Assembly: GCF_001629735.1 (NCBI RefSeq) | Contig: NZ_CP015224.1 | Span: forward strand, 2,232,001 to 2,296,000 | Direction: 5' to 3' | DNA length: 64,000 bases | Source: Lysinibacillus sphaericus | GTDB lineage: Bacteria; Bacillota; Bacilli; Bacillales_A; Planococcaceae | Shown here: piece after piece, positions 8,521-18,739 of the stretch | How the letters are laid out: every line of letters begins with the position of its first letter | How positions within the stretch are numbered: the first letter of the stretch is position 1 | Notes under the pieces: model-generated | Told to the model about the DNA's origin: nothing | Database searches by the model: none | Seen by the model: only the letters and a program-made list of their open reading frames with translations | Program-made: the position numbers and the translations under genes

Positions 8521-9380
8521 TGTGCTACCTCCCCTTGCTTCGCAGCCATTTTAAATGCTACTTTCTTTCCAAGAATCACAAGTAGCAATATCAAAATCGA
8601 AGTGACAACAATTGTACCTCCCGGCGCTAAATCCAAATAAAACGCACTAATCAGACCGATTAATACAGCCGTTTCACCAAAAACAATAGCATAAAAGATA
8701 GTTTGCTTAAAGCCTTTTGCTAATCGCATAGCTGCTGCAACCGGTAACGTCATTAATGATGATACAAGTAAAATACCTACAATGCGCATACTTGCAGCAA
8801 TGACAAGGGCAGTCACAATCATAAACAATAGATGCACCCATCGTGCTGGAAGGCCGCTTGCTTTTGCATACTCTTCATCAAAGGATAAAACAAATAATTC
8901 TTTAAAAAATAAAAACAAAAAGAGGATGACGACAGCAGCAATTCCAATCACTACCCAAAGATCTTGGCGGGATACAGCTGATACTGAGCCAAACAGATAA
9001 CTCATTAAATCTGTGCTAAAGCCGCTGGCAAGCGATATAAAGATAGCGCTTATACCTATACCGCCTGACATAATGATGGGTATAGCTAACTCCTCATAGT
9101 GCTTATATAAACGTCTTAGACGCTCAATTAAAATAGAACCACTAACAGACGCTAAAATCCCTAGATAAATAGGGTTGAGCAACGCTAAGGCGGTCACAGA
9201 TTGGCTAATATATAAGCTCCCTGCTATTCCAGCAAGTGTGACATGTGACAAAGCATCGGCAATAAGCGATAGCCTTCGTACTACAATAAAAACGCCTAAT
9301 AGTGGGGCAAGTATGCCAATTAATAATCCAGAGAAAAAGGCGTTTTGTAAAAATTCATAATGTAAAATTGCTTCAATCAT
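8517..9380 (-). CDS. znuB: Zinc ABC transporter permease
   Basis: Membrane subunit of an ABC-3 family metal importer with about seven to nine hydrophobic segments. Family motifs are visible in RRLSLIADALSHVTLAGI and later GGIGISAIFISLASGF. The start is ATG at 9380, preceded by GAAGGAGAAGG; the longer upstream frame to 9428 adds residues without a ribosome site and overlaps znuC. The mature length of 287 fits ZnuB. It lies between the ATPase gene (14-base gap) and zur (ATGA overlap). No substrate-binding protein gene is adjacent, so znuA must be elsewhere if the system is complete. Confidence 0.9.
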   Translation of the reverse strand: MIEAILHYEFLQNAFFSGLLIGILAPLLGVFIVVRRLSLIADALSHVTLAGIAGSLYISQSVTALALLNPIYLGILASVSGSILIERLRRLYKHYEELAIPIIMSGGIGISAIFISLASGFSTDLMSYLFGSVSAVSRQDLWVVIGIAAVVILFLFLFFKELFVLSFDEEYAKASGLPARWVHLLFMIVTALVIAASMRIVGILLVSSLMTLPVAAAMRLAKGFKQTIFYAIVFGETAVLIGLISAFYLDLAPGGTIVVTSILILLLVILGKKVAFKMAAKQGEVAQ

Positions 9381-9394
9381 TGTGCCTTCTCCTT

Positions 9395-10141
9395 CTAATG
9401 AATCTTTCTCACAGAATGGCCATACCAAGCATCTAGCGCACCCTGGGAAATATTATCAAATTCATTTTTGTAGCCATGGAAGTGAATCGTTTGATTTAAA
9501 CAAGCCACATGGCTAATGCGATTAGATACGGTATCGACATCATGTGTGACAAGAATCATTGTAATTCCCTGTTCCCGATTTAATTTCGCCAGCATATCAT
9601 AAAATGACTGCACGTTCTCGTGATCAATACCAACAGTCGGTTCATCTAAAATAAGTAATTTGGGATCACTGACTAAAGCTCTCGCAATAAACACTCGTTG
9701 CTGTTGTCCACCTGATAATTCACCAATATTACGATGTTCAAATGCATCCATACCAACTGCCTTTAACGCTTCTTGAACTTTTCCTTTAGCTTCTCGTCCA
9801 GGTCTTTTAAATAGCCCTAATTTTTTCGTTAATCCACTTTTCACGACCTCTTGCACGGTTGCTGGGAATCCTGAATTAAAGGCATTGGATTTTTGTGAAA
9901 CATAACCGATCCATTCTCGATGTTTAAACGTTGCACTTGGTTCACCAAAAAGCTTTATTTCTCCCGAAAGAGGCTTCAATAAACCTAAAAGGATTTTTAA
10001 TAACGTTGATTTCCCCGAACCGTTTGGGCCGAGTAGCGCTAAAAAATCGCCCTCTTCTACACGAAAGGAAATATTTTTTAAAACTTGTGTATAGTCATAT
10101 TGAAATGACACATTTTCAATGTCAATTAATGTTGTTTTCAT
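9395..10141 (-). CDS. znuC: Zinc ABC transporter ATP-binding protein
   Basis: A 248-residue ABC ATPase with Walker A GPNGSGKST, signature LSGGQQQR, Walker B LLILDEPT and the switch histidine in LVTHD. First gene of the znuC-znuB-zur operon, transcribed from a TTTACA-N17-TATACT promoter with a Zur-box-like palindrome directly downstream, so induction on zinc starvation is expected. A manganese specificity cannot be excluded from the ATPase alone; zinc is inferred from the regulator and operator. Confidence 0.92.
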   Translation of the reverse strand: MKTTLIDIENVSFQYDYTQVLKNISFRVEEGDFLALLGPNGSGKSTLLKILLGLLKPLSGEIKLFGEPSATFKHREWIGYVSQKSNAFNSGFPATVQEVVKSGLTKKLGLFKRPGREAKGKVQEALKAVGMDAFEHRNIGELSGGQQQRVFIARALVSDPKLLILDEPTVGIDHENVQSFYDMLAKLNREQGITMILVTHDVDTVSNRISHVACLNQTIHFHGYKNEFDNISQGALDAWYGHSVRKIH

Positions 10142-10159
10142 GCATGATCGCTTCTTTCT

Positions 10160-10181
10160 AATTCAAAATCATTACGATTTA
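10160..10181 (-). promoter_or_regulatory. Zur operator (Zur box)
   Basis: Minus strand reads TAAATCGTAATGATTTTGAA. The core TCGTAAT-N-ATTTTGA matches the Bacillus Zur consensus (TCGTAAT-N-ATTACGA) in the left arm perfectly and in five of seven right-arm positions. It covers roughly +3 to +24 of the znuC transcript. Confidence 0.8.
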
Positions 10182-10190
10182 CAAGTTGTA

Positions 10191-10219
10191 AGTATATAGG
10201 AAAGTGCAGTTTTTGTAAA
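10191..10219 (-). promoter_or_regulatory. SigA-type promoter of znuC-znuB-zur
   Basis: Minus strand TTTACA (10219-10214), a 17-base spacer, then TATACT (10196-10191). The Zur box follows within about ten bases. Confidence 0.75.
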
Positions 10220-10305
10220 GAAAAGAAGATGTCTATTCTTTTTGAATGAGGAAATGGCGACCGTTTAAAGCATTTGATTAACCATATCATAAAGGAGGAT
10301 TGACT

Positions 10306-10542
10306 TTGAGTATTCAATTTTTACAGCAATTGGCACAAAGCACGGATAAGGAAATTGTCGCGATTGCTCGTGAAGAGGGCTTTGACATTACAACTTCTGA
10401 AGTAAAAAAACTTCGGCCTTATTTGGAGCAATTCTCATTTTCCTGGCTTTTTTTAGGCATTCCTAAAGATATTTTAGTTGAAGTGGAGGCTGTTTTAGGA
10501 AGAAAGCGCTCTCGTCAGCTAATCGCACTTTTTACAAAATAA
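10306..10542 (+). CDS. yqfT: YqfT-like small protein (DUF2624 type)
   Basis: A helical protein of about 78 residues, start TTG at 10306 with AAGGAGG seven bases upstream; the in-frame TTG at 10300 overlaps the ribosome site. It lies beside nfo, as yqfT does in B. subtilis, although here it is on the opposite strand to nfo. Function is unknown. The sequence (TSEVKKLRPYLEQ ... LGRKRSRQLIALF) has no membrane segment. Confidence 0.75.
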   Translation: MSIQFLQQLAQSTDKEIVAIAREEGFDITTSEVKKLRPYLEQFSFSWLFLGIPKDILVEVEAVLGRKRSRQLIALFTK

Positions 10543-10551
10543 CGTAATAAG

Positions 10552-10590
10552 GCCCAACATCAGCACTGTGGCTGGATGTTGGGCTTCTTT
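10552..10590. terminator. Bidirectional terminator between yqfT and nfo
   Basis: GCCCAACATC at 10552-10561 pairs perfectly with GATGTTGGGC at 10575-10584, followed by TTCTTT on the plus strand. The facing genes converge here. Confidence 0.75.
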
Positions 10591-10591
10591 G

Positions 10592-11485
10592 TTAGCCTTT
10601 TAAAGCCTCGATAAGCTCAGGCTTAAATGTACTGCTGCGCAGCATCTCAATTTCAGCTTTGTATGGAGCTGATTTTGATTTGGCATCACTAGCAAGTGGA
10701 ACGAATGGTGTTTCTAAAATTTTAGGAATCGCCATTAATTGTGGATGGTGCACAACATAGTTCAAGGCATCAAAACCAATGTGACCAAAGCCGATATTTT
10801 CGTGACGGTCTTTAGCAGCGCCTCGCACATTTTTTGAATCATTAATGTGCAGAACTTTGATGCGATCAACACCTATTAATTTATCAAATTCGTTGAGAAC
10901 ACCATCGAAATCCTCGACAATGTTATAGCCAGCATCGTGTGTATGACAAGTATCAAAGCATACAGAAAGACGTTCGTTATGAGTGACACCGTCTATGATT
11001 TTAGCTAACTCTTCAAAGGAACGGCCACATTCTGTTCCTTTCCCTGCCATTGTTTCTAATGCAATTTGGACGGGATAATCTTGCGACAATACTTCATTTA
11101 AGCCTTCAATAATTTTGGCAATCCCTGCATCTGCCCCAGCACCCACATGTGCACCAGGATGCAAGACAATTTGTGTTGCCTCTAATGCTGCTGTACGTTC
11201 AATTTCCGACTGTAAAAAATCTACACCGAGTCGAAAAGTTTCTGGTTTTTCCGTATTGCCAATATTGATGATATAAGGAGCATGAACAACAATATTAGTC
11301 ATGCCATGCTCTTTCATATGAAGGCGACCATTCATAATGTTCAGATCGGCAATCGCTTTCCGACGTGTGTTTTGTGGCGCTCCTGTATAGATCATAAATG
11401 TATTAGCTCCGTACGATAATGCCTCTTTACTAGAGCCAAGTAACATTTCTTTCCCACTCATCGAAACATGTGAGCCAAGTAGCAT
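10592..11485 (-). CDS. nfo: Endonuclease IV (apurinic/apyrimidinic endonuclease)
   Basis: Cuts DNA at abasic sites using a trinuclear zinc centre. The 297-residue protein begins [13 protein letters not shown], and family metal ligands are visible in [44 protein letters not shown] and LHINDSKN. The ATG has GGGGG upstream. It follows cshB by 12 bases, the same pair as yqfR-yqfS in B. subtilis. Confidence 0.96.
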   Translation of the reverse strand: MLLGSHVSMSGKEMLLGSSKEALSYGANTFMIYTGAPQNTRRKAIADLNIMNGRLHMKEHGMTNIVVHAPYIINIGNTEKPETFRLGVDFLQSEIERTAALEATQIVLHPGAHVGAGADAGIAKIIEGLNEVLSQDYPVQIALETMAGKGTECGRSFEELAKIIDGVTHNERLSVCFDTCHTHDAGYNIVEDFDGVLNEFDKLIGVDRIKVLHINDSKNVRGAAKDRHENIGFGHIGFDALNYVVHHPQLMAIPKILETPFVPLASDAKSKSAPYKAEIEMLRSSTFKPELIEALKG

Positions 11486-11497
11486 GTAAAAGCCCCC

Positions 11498-12802
11498 TTA
11501 TTTTTTTCCTCTCGCTTTTAAGCGGCGTTCGCGTTTTTTAATTTTTTCCATTTCCCATTTCATATTACGCTTATAGCCTGGTTTCACCTTTTTAGGTTTA
11601 CGCACCAACGCCTTCGCTTTCACATCTATTTCATTCTCTTGTTTAACACGATTTTTACGGGCATGACGCTCTTTTAACTCAGACCATTCTCCATTTTTAA
11701 CGTCCATTTGCACAAATGGAATACCCATTTTTTCCACACGTACTACTGCATCCTCTTCAGATGGCTCAAATAATGTAATGGCTGTTCCTTTATTACCTGC
11801 ACGAGCAGTACGTCCTACACGGTGAATAAAGAATTCTAAATCCTCAGGGATTTCATAGTTAATGACATGAGAAATTCCTTGAATATCAATTCCACGTGCC
11901 GCCAAATCTGTTGCAACAATATATTGATATTCGAGATCACGAATTTGCTTCATCATTTTCTTACGATCACGTGGGCTTAAATCACCATGGATTTGTCCAC
12001 AACGGATACCATGCTCATTTAAATAACCAGCAACATGCTCAGCCGATTTACGTGTATTTGTAAAAATAACAGCCAAAAATGGATTGATGCCTTCAATGAC
12101 TTCTAATAAACGTTTATTACGTGATTTAGAACGAACAGGTACAAGCATAAAATCAATGCCCTCTGCCACAGGTCGTTTATCGTTCATGTGTACATGGACA
12201 GGTGCGTCCATATATTTTTTTAAGAAAGGCTGTAGCTTTTCTGGGATTGTTGCTGAAAATACGAACATTTCAAGTTTCTCTGGCATTTGAGATGCAAATC
12301 CATCAATTTCCTCAATAAAGCCCATATCGAAAGCTAAATCTGCTTCATCAACAACTAGAATTGGTGCCGTATGCACAAATAACGCTTGTGCTGAAACAAG
12401 GTCACGAATACGTCCAGGTGTTCCAACAACAATTTGAGGTTGCGTTTTTAACTTATCAATAGAGCGTTGTTTGTCCGTACCCCCAATAAAAAGTTTTGCC
12501 TGTATAGCTGTTCCTTCTATTAATTGATTCAATGCATCATAAATTTGCTGTGCCAGCTCACGTGTAGGAGAAGTAATAACGGCCTGTACTTCCTGTTTCT
12601 CTACATCAATACGTTGAACAATCGGAATTAAAAAACTATGTGTTTTCCCTGTTCCTGTATGTGCCTGTCCAATGGCACTCTTCCCTTTTAATATTAATGG
12701 AATAATTTCTTTTTGAATTGGTGTCGGTTCTGTAAAGCCAAGTTCTGCAATGGCGTCCTGCAAAAATGGCTGAAAATTATAATCAGTATATTTTGACATC
12801 AT
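11498..12802 (-). CDS. cshB: DEAD-box RNA helicase CshB-type
   Basis: A 434-residue ATP-dependent RNA helicase: Q motif FTEPTPIQ, motif I AHTGTGKT, motif Ib TPGR, DEAD in VVDEADL, SAT, and C-terminal motifs ARGIDIQ and HRVGRTARAG, followed by a very basic tail (KPKKVKPGYKRN onward). The family acts in cold adaptation and RNA remodelling. Two adjacent ATGs at 12802 and 12799 both fit the AGGAGG site. Synteny with yqfR beside nfo supports CshB. Confidence 0.93.
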   Translation of the reverse strand: MMSKYTDYNFQPFLQDAIAELGFTEPTPIQKEIIPLILKGKSAIGQAHTGTGKTHSFLIPIVQRIDVEKQEVQAVITSPTRELAQQIYDALNQLIEGTAIQAKLFIGGTDKQRSIDKLKTQPQIVVGTPGRIRDLVSAQALFVHTAPILVVDEADLAFDMGFIEEIDGFASQMPEKLEMFVFSATIPEKLQPFLKKYMDAPVHVHMNDKRPVAEGIDFMLVPVRSKSRNKRLLEVIEGINPFLAVIFTNTRKSAEHVAGYLNEHGIRCGQIHGDLSPRDRKKMMKQIRDLEYQYIVATDLAARGIDIQGISHVINYEIPEDLEFFIHRVGRTARAGNKGTAITLFEPSEEDAVVRVEKMGIPFVQMDVKNGEWSELKERHARKNRVKQENEIDVKAKALVRKPKKVKPGYKRNMKWEMEKIKKRERRLKARGKK

Positions 12803-12826
12803 TCGTTCCTCCTAACATCTTTTTTC

Positions 12827-12835
12827 ATTGTACCA
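12827..12835 (-). promoter_or_regulatory. Extended -10 promoter candidate for cshB-nfo
   Basis: Minus strand TGGTACAAT, an extended -10 (TG-N-TACAAT), 25 bases before the cshB start. No good -35 is present. Confidence 0.4.
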
Positions 12836-13089
12836 TGATTCGAACTTTAAGGTATATTTACATCCTATTCTTACAAGCATAAACATAATTTTATCGTTTT
12901 ATGATCACTGTAACAAAGCCCTTATCAAAGGTACTTGAAATACGGAGAATATGCAATCAAAAAAGCGCTGTATCAATACTCGAAAAAGCTGGGTATATGT
13001 AAATTTTATGTCAATTTATAGGGAGCTAATGATTAGCATTATTCCCACATGTTATGATAGAGCTGTAAGATATTATAGGAGGTTGATAG

Positions 13090-14148
13090 ATGATGAAAGC
13101 AGCAAGATGGTATAAAGCAAAAGACATCCGTGTAGAAAATATTGATGAACCAGTCATTGCACCTGGAAAAGTAAAAATTAAAGTACATTGGACAGGAATT
13201 TGTGGTAGTGATTTACATGAATACGCAGCTGGTCCAATCTTTATTCCTGTGGAGCAACCTCACTATGTAAGTAAAGATATCGCGCCAATTGTAATGGGAC
13301 ATGAATTCTCAGGCGAAGTAGTTGAAATTGGTGATGGTGTAACATCCGTAAAAGTGGGAGATCCTGTCGTAGTTGAACCGATTCTTTCCTGTGGCGAATG
13401 TGCTGCCTGTAAAAAAGGTAAATATAATATTTGTAAGCATTTAGGCTTCCACGGTCTTTCAGGCGGTGGTGGTGGATTCTCTGAATTTACAATGGTAGAC
13501 GAAAAATTGGTTCACAAAATGCCCGAAGGACTTTCCTACGAGCAAGGCGCATTGGTCGAACCTGCAGCGGTAGCCCTACACGCAGTACGCCAAAGTAAAT
13601 TAAAAGCAGGCGATAAAGCAGCTGTCTTTGGAACAGGTCCAATCGGGCTTCTTGTCATTGAAGCGTTACGTGCTGCAGGCGCGTCAGAGATATATGCCGT
13701 AGAGCTTTCAGCAGAGCGTGCCGCTAAAGCATTAGAACTAGGTGCTACAGCAGTGATTAATCCTAAAGAGGAGGACGCGGTAGCTCGTCTACATGAATTA
13801 ACAAATGGTGGCGTTGATGTAGCATTTGAAGTAACAGGTGTTCCAGTAGTATTACAGCAAGCTATAGATTCCACAACTTTTGAAGGTGAAACCATTATTG
13901 TTTCTATTTGGGAAACTGACGCATCTATTCTGCCAAACAATATCGTACTAACTGAGCGTTCTGTTAAAGGTATTATTGCTTATCGCGATATTTTCCCAGC
14001 AGTGATGGAATTAATGAAGCAAGGTTACTTCCCTGCTGATAAACTTGTAACAAAACGTATAGCTCTTGAAGAGGTCGTAACAGAGGGCTTTGAGGCATTA
14101 ATGAAAGAGCGAAACCATATAAAAATCCTTGTTAATTCACAAGCTTAA
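13090..14148 (+). CDS. bdhA: 2,3-butanediol dehydrogenase-like zinc alcohol dehydrogenase
   Basis: A 352-residue medium-chain zinc dehydrogenase. The catalytic zinc ligand is in TGICGSDLHEY with GHEFSGEV following. Four structural-zinc Cys are in CGECAACKKGKYNIC, and the Rossmann nucleotide site is FGTGPIGLL. Overall features match (R,R)-butanediol/acetoin dehydrogenases, though a related polyol dehydrogenase is possible. Tandem ATGs at 13090 and 13093 follow AGGAGG. Monocistronic between divergent cshB and convergent kdpC; absent from this place in B. subtilis, so it belongs to the inserted segment. Confidence 0.88.
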   Translation: MMKAARWYKAKDIRVENIDEPVIAPGKVKIKVHWTGICGSDLHEYAAGPIFIPVEQPHYVSKDIAPIVMGHEFSGEVVEIGDGVTSVKVGDPVVVEPILSCGECAACKKGKYNICKHLGFHGLSGGGGGFSEFTMVDEKLVHKMPEGLSYEQGALVEPAAVALHAVRQSKLKAGDKAAVFGTGPIGLLVIEALRAAGASEIYAVELSAERAAKALELGATAVINPKEEDAVARLHELTNGGVDVAFEVTGVPVVLQQAIDSTTFEGETIIVSIWETDASILPNNIVLTERSVKGIIAYRDIFPAVMELMKQGYFPADKLVTKRIALEEVVTEGFEALMKERNHIKILVNSQA

Positions 14149-14154
14149 TATATA

Positions 14155-14199
14155 GAAAGACAGGTGGAGAAGCTTTCTCTACCTGTCTTTCATTTTTTT
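14155..14199. terminator. Bidirectional terminator between bdhA and kdpC
   Basis: GAAAGACAGGT at 14155-14165 pairs with ACCTGTCTTTC at 14181-14191, with GAGA/TCTC pairing inside, followed by seven T on the plus strand. Confidence 0.85.
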
Positions 14200-14842
14200 A
14201 ATCCTTAGTACTCTCCATTTTTTTCATAATATCTATATTCGCCATAAGGAAGTTCACCTTATGTTCTCCCAATACTCCAAATGTACGTTTTTCTATATTT
14301 GCCTCTATAATTTTATTAATGTCTTCCTTAGAAAGCCCACTTGCTTGGGCAATTCGATCCACCTGTATTTGTGCTGCCTTCACACTAATATGGGGGTCCA
14401 ACCCTGAACCTGAGGCAGTCATTAGATCCGATGGTATATCTTGCCGTTGTACGGTTGGATTTGCAAGTAAAAACCTCTCGATATCCCCCTCTATTCGTTT
14501 CTTCAATTCTGGATTGGTTGGTGCATAGTTAAATGTACCTGAGCTTACACCACTATAGTTCACCTGGTCATTGTCATCAGGTAGCGTATCCTCTGTCGTA
14601 TAAACATTATAGTTAACGGATGAGACACGCCCCCAGAAATATTCTGGAGCGGTAAAACTTTGACCAATTAATACAGAACCAACCGCTTGATCGTCCATTT
14701 CTATTAAACTGCCATTTGCTTTGTGAGGAAACACCCCTTGAGCTAAGGCTGTCACGGCAAACGGATATATTAAACCACATATAATGAACATGGTTATTGT
14801 CACAAATAATGCCTGCTTGGAGTTCTCAATAATTTTTCGCAT
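14198..14842 (-). CDS. kdpC: K+-transporting ATPase subunit C
   Basis: A 214-residue single-span subunit of the high-affinity K+ pump. One N-terminal membrane helix (about residues 12-34) is followed by an extracellular domain with the KdpC signatures GQSF, FWGRVS, SGSGLDPHISVKAA and ARASGLS-like QASGLSKEDINKII. It ends the kdpFABC operon, 12 bases downstream of kdpB. The length is slightly above the usual 190-200. Confidence 0.96.
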   Translation of the reverse strand: MRKIIENSKQALFVTITMFIICGLIYPFAVTALAQGVFPHKANGSLIEMDDQAVGSVLIGQSFTAPEYFWGRVSSVNYNVYTTEDTLPDDNDQVNYSGVSSGTFNYAPTNPELKKRIEGDIERFLLANPTVQRQDIPSDLMTASGSGLDPHISVKAAQIQVDRIAQASGLSKEDINKIIEANIEKRTFGVLGEHKVNFLMANIDIMKKMESTKD

Positions 14843-14854
14843 ACAGCTTCCTCC

Positions 14855-16918
14855 CTATAATCCAACTATACGAAATAGTGGTCCTACTAGTAGATCAATG
14901 ATCTTAATGCCAATAAAGGGGGCTATTATTCCACCCATACCATACACAAGTAAATTTTTATTTAATAATTTTGCAGCACTCATTGGCTTATACTTTACCC
15001 CTCTCATGGCAATTGGAATAAGCAATGGAATAATGATTGCATTAAAAATCAAGGCAGAAATAATGGCACTTGTAGGTGAATTGAGATTCATAATATTTAG
15101 TGCCTTCATCTCAGGCACAGCGACCATTAGCATAGCTGGAATAATGGCAAAATATTTTGCGATATCATTTGCAATACTAAATGTGGTTAAGGCACCGCGA
15201 GTCATTAGCAATTGCTTGCCAATTTCTACAACTTCAATAATTTTAGTTGGATTTGAATCTAAATCTACCATATTCGCAGCTTCCTTTGCTGCATTTGTTC
15301 CTGAATTCATAGCAAGCCCTACATTCGCCTGTGCCAGTGCAGGCGCATCATTCGTCCCATCACCAGTCATAGCTACAACCTTACCCTGTGCCTGCTCATC
15401 TTTAATCACTTGAATTTTATCCTCAGGCTTACTTTCTGCAATAAAGCTATCTACTCCTGCTTCCTTTGCAATAGCTGCAGCAGTAAGTGGATTATCTCCC
15501 GTACACATAACCGTTTTAATCCCCATTGCACGAAGCTGGTCAAATCGCTCCTTCAGTCCAGCCTTGACGACATCCTTTAAGTAAATTACGCCTAGAATTT
15601 TATCATTTAACGCTACTAACAGTGGTGTCCCCCCAACAGAAGAGACTTGTTGAACCAATTGATCTAAATTGCTAGGAATGCTATGCCCAGCTTTCATACT
15701 TTCTTTTTTGATCGTATCAGAGGCTCCTTTTCGAACTTTTGTGCCATCGACTTTATCTAAACCACTCATGCGTGTCTGTGCTGTAAATGGAACATGCTTA
15801 CTTGACTTAATAATCATTTCTTCACCGTCTGAATTGACCCCTAATTCGCAGGCCAGTGATAAAATAGATTTCCCCTCTGGTGTATCGTCTGTTAGTGAAC
15901 TAAGCCATGCAGCTTGAATTAAATCCTGACTTTCCACTCCTTTAACGGGTAGAAACTCAGCCGCCATACGATTTCCATAAGTGATCGTTCCTGTTTTATC
16001 TAAGATTAACGTATCCACATCTCCACATGCCTCTACCGCTCTGCCAGACATCGCTATAACATTAAATTGTGTTACGCGGTCCATTCCTGCAATACCAATC
16101 GCCGATAATAATCCACCAATCGTTGTCGGTATTAAACAAACGGTCAGGGCAATTAGCGTAGCGATAGAAATCGGTACATTTAAATAAGTTGTCATAGGAT
16201 ATAGTGACACCACAACCAAAAGGAAGATAATTGTTAAACTTACTAGAAGTGTATTGAGTGCTATTTCATTTGGCGTTTTCTTTCGACTGGCTCCTTCAAT
16301 AAGCGTTATCATTTTATCTAAAAATGATTCACCAGGCATGGAAGTGATTTCAATCATCAGCCAATCACTTGTTACCGTCGTCCCCCCCGTCACTGACGAG
16401 AAATCTCCTCCCCGTTCTTTCACTACAGGAGCTGATTCACCAGTAATTGCGGATTCATCTACAGTAGCAATTCCATCAATGACTTCACCATCATTAGGAA
16501 TGATCTCTCCAGCTTGAACTAATACAATATCTCCTTTTTTTAATTCATGGGCCAATTTAAAAATTTCAGAACCATCATGAAGCAAAACACGTGCCTGTGT
16601 CACTGTCTTTGTTTTTTTTAATGTTTGAACCTGTGCTTTCCCTCTCCCTTCTGCAATCGACTCTGCTAAATTTGCAAATAGAATCGTAACAAAAAGGATA
16701 ATAGCTACAATCCCATTATATAATCGTGCATGTTCTCCCCCCTCATCACCAAACAAATTTGGAAAAAGAACTAACAGTAACACAAACAAAAACCCTACCT
16801 CTACGACAAACATAACAGGATTTTTCTTCATATATAGGGGGCTAAATTTTTTAAAAGCTTCTATTAATGCTCTTTTTAGTATGATGCCAGTCATAAAACT
16901 TTTTCTTACTGTTTCCAT
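14855..16918 (-). CDS. kdpB: K+-transporting ATPase subunit B (P-type ATPase)
   Basis: A 687-residue catalytic subunit. The phosphorylated Asp is in [11 protein letters not shown], the actuator loop is AITGESAPV, and the hinge motif is [14 protein letters not shown]. Hydrophobic helices flank these, as in P-type class IA pumps. The ATG follows GAGGAGAG, and the gene is 15 bases after kdpA. It hydrolyses ATP to energise K+ entry through KdpA. Confidence 0.98.
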   Translation of the reverse strand: METVRKSFMTGIILKRALIEAFKKFSPLYMKKNPVMFVVEVGFLFVLLLVLFPNLFGDEGGEHARLYNGIVAIILFVTILFANLAESIAEGRGKAQVQTLKKTKTVTQARVLLHDGSEIFKLAHELKKGDIVLVQAGEIIPNDGEVIDGIATVDESAITGESAPVVKERGGDFSSVTGGTTVTSDWLMIEITSMPGESFLDKMITLIEGASRKKTPNEIALNTLLVSLTIIFLLVVVSLYPMTTYLNVPISIATLIALTVCLIPTTIGGLLSAIGIAGMDRVTQFNVIAMSGRAVEACGDVDTLILDKTGTITYGNRMAAEFLPVKGVESQDLIQAAWLSSLTDDTPEGKSILSLACELGVNSDGEEMIIKSSKHVPFTAQTRMSGLDKVDGTKVRKGASDTIKKESMKAGHSIPSNLDQLVQQVSSVGGTPLLVALNDKILGVIYLKDVVKAGLKERFDQLRAMGIKTVMCTGDNPLTAAAIAKEAGVDSFIAESKPEDKIQVIKDEQAQGKVVAMTGDGTNDAPALAQANVGLAMNSGTNAAKEAANMVDLDSNPTKIIEVVEIGKQLLMTRGALTTFSIANDIAKYFAIIPAMLMVAVPEMKALNIMNLNSPTSAIISALIFNAIIIPLLIPIAMRGVKYKPMSAAKLLNKNLLVYGMGGIIAPFIGIKIIDLLVGPLFRIVGL

Positions 16919-16933
16919 ATGTGTCTCTCCTCA

Positions 16934-18628
16934 TTAAGAATAAAGTTGTAAATGCTCGGTAATTGGACCAAGTGCTAAAGCTGGTAAAAAGGTCAGCGCA
17001 CCAATCATCAAAACAATAGCAACTAGTAAAAAAGTAAAGGTAGTCGTATCCGTTTTTAATGTTCCTACTGAATCACTATGCCTTACTTTATTAGCAAGTA
17101 AAGAGGCTATAGCTAATTGAATAATGATGGTTAAATAACGACCAAAGAACATAGCCAGCCCTGTAGTTACATTCCAAAATGTTGAATTATCCGCTAACCC
17201 TTCGAAGCCAGAGCCGTTGTTGGCTGAGGCGGAGGCGAATTCATATAGTACTTGTGATAATCCATGTGCCCCTGGATTCGTTATTCCAACTATTCCAGAT
17301 GGTGTCGCAACCGCAAGTGCTGAAAATAGCAAGATAATAGCAGGATGAATTAGAATACAAAGAGCAATTAACTTCATTTCTTTTTCTTCAATTTTTTTAC
17401 CTAAAAACTGTGGAGATCGACCAATCATTAAACAGGCAATGAAAATGGTAAGTAAAACATACATCATCATGTTCATCAGGCCAACTCCTTTACCACCGAA
17501 CACAACATTGAGCATCATATTAAACATAGGCACTAGACCACCAAGTGGCGTTAATGTATCATGCATGTTGTTAATTGACCCTGTAGTAAATGCGGTCGTA
17601 ACGGTCGTAAATAATGCTGATTGCGCTACTCCAAAGCGCATTTCTTTGCCTTCCATACTCCCAAGCTCCTGCGTAATGCCGAGTTCACTAATGAATGGAT
17701 TACCTGCCTTCTCTGCTATGTACACAGTCACTAATCCCACGAGGAACAATATACTCATCGCAGTAAAAATAGCTAGCCCCTGTTTTCCAAAAATAGTTTT
17801 CTTTTTTCTGTAGGCGACCATCAGACTAAAAGCAACGACACATGCCCCTGGTAATAACATCATAGATAATATCTCTACTATATTTGATAGAACAGTTGGA
17901 TTTTCAAAAGGTGTGGTTGAATTTGCTCCGTTAAAACCGCCACCATTTGTCCCTATATGCTTAATAGATTCAAGAGAAGCAATAGGTCCAAGTGCAATAT
18001 CTTGTAACTTGCCCTCTATTGTTTGTACTGTTTGATTGCCCTCAATGGTTTGTGGTGATCCTTGTGATACTAAAATAAGAGCCACAACAATGGAAAAAGG
18101 CATTAAAATGCGAGTAATAACACGAACAAAATCGACAAAAAAATTACCTATCGTATCTGTTTTAGCAACCAATCTACGACAGAAAGCCATACAAGCTGCA
18201 TAACCAGTAGCTGCTGATGTAAACATCATAAAAGTAATGACTAGCATCTGTGATAAATAACTGAGTCCAGATTCACCACTATAATGTTGAAGATTTGTAT
18301 TCGTTATAAAGGAAATAATCGTGTTAAATGAAAGGGTAGCTTCCATGTTGTTAATGTTATTTGGATTTAAAACTAGTAATGCTTGAATGCGTAGAATGAT
18401 ATACCCTACAAACACCATCATGGCATTTGAAATAATTAATGAAAGTACATATTCTTTGCCCGTCATATTAACGCGTTTAATGCCGCAAACTTTATAAATT
18501 GCTGCATCGACTTTATCTAATAGAGGATCGAGCCATGTTTTTTGTTGCAACGTTACCCGATATAAATAATGACCCGTTAAGATAACGAGCGGTAAATAAA
18601 TTATGAATACGATGGCTATTTGCCACAT
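16934..18628 (-). CDS. kdpA: K+-transporting ATPase subunit A
   Basis: A 564-residue K+ channel-like subunit with about ten membrane helices and SKT-type selectivity-filter loops: AATGYAACMAF, GTNGGGFNGANS, and further TTGSINNM and NNGSGFEGL segments. Preceded by a GGGGGG ribosome site and the small KdpF frame 18 bases upstream. Confidence 0.98.
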   Translation of the reverse strand: MWQIAIVFIIYLPLVILTGHYLYRVTLQQKTWLDPLLDKVDAAIYKVCGIKRVNMTGKEYVLSLIISNAMMVFVGYIILRIQALLVLNPNNINNMEATLSFNTIISFITNTNLQHYSGESGLSYLSQMLVITFMMFTSAATGYAACMAFCRRLVAKTDTIGNFFVDFVRVITRILMPFSIVVALILVSQGSPQTIEGNQTVQTIEGKLQDIALGPIASLESIKHIGTNGGGFNGANSTTPFENPTVLSNIVEILSMMLLPGACVVAFSLMVAYRKKKTIFGKQGLAIFTAMSILFLVGLVTVYIAEKAGNPFISELGITQELGSMEGKEMRFGVAQSALFTTVTTAFTTGSINNMHDTLTPLGGLVPMFNMMLNVVFGGKGVGLMNMMMYVLLTIFIACLMIGRSPQFLGKKIEEKEMKLIALCILIHPAIILLFSALAVATPSGIVGITNPGAHGLSQVLYEFASASANNGSGFEGLADNSTFWNVTTGLAMFFGRYLTIIIQLAIASLLANKVRHSDSVGTLKTDTTTFTFLLVAIVLMIGALTFLPALALGPITEHLQLYS

Positions 18629-18646
18629 ATTGTGTCCCCCCTGCCT

Positions 18647-18727
18647 TTAATAATCTTCTGGATAAAGTAATGCATGCCCTAAATAACCAAACAGAAATAC
18701 GAGTACAACTCCCATAAAAATCCACAT
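18647..18727 (-). CDS. kdpF: K+-transporting ATPase subunit F (26 residues)
   Basis: A 26-codon frame from ATG 18727 with a strong GAGGAG site. It encodes a single membrane helix ending GYLGHALLYPEDY, which resembles E. coli KdpF (a short helix ending in a GYLVYAL-type motif). KdpF stabilises the KdpABC complex. Located directly upstream of kdpA, the standard place. Confidence 0.88.
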   Translation of the reverse strand: MWIFMGVVLVFLFGYLGHALLYPEDY

Positions 18728-18739
18728 TTGCTATCCTCC

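Noticed and set aside
14784-15413. 209-codon open frame on the plus strand opposite kdpC/kdpB
   Set aside because: It lies wholly antisense to well-conserved kdp genes, has no ribosome site, and encodes no recognisable domain.
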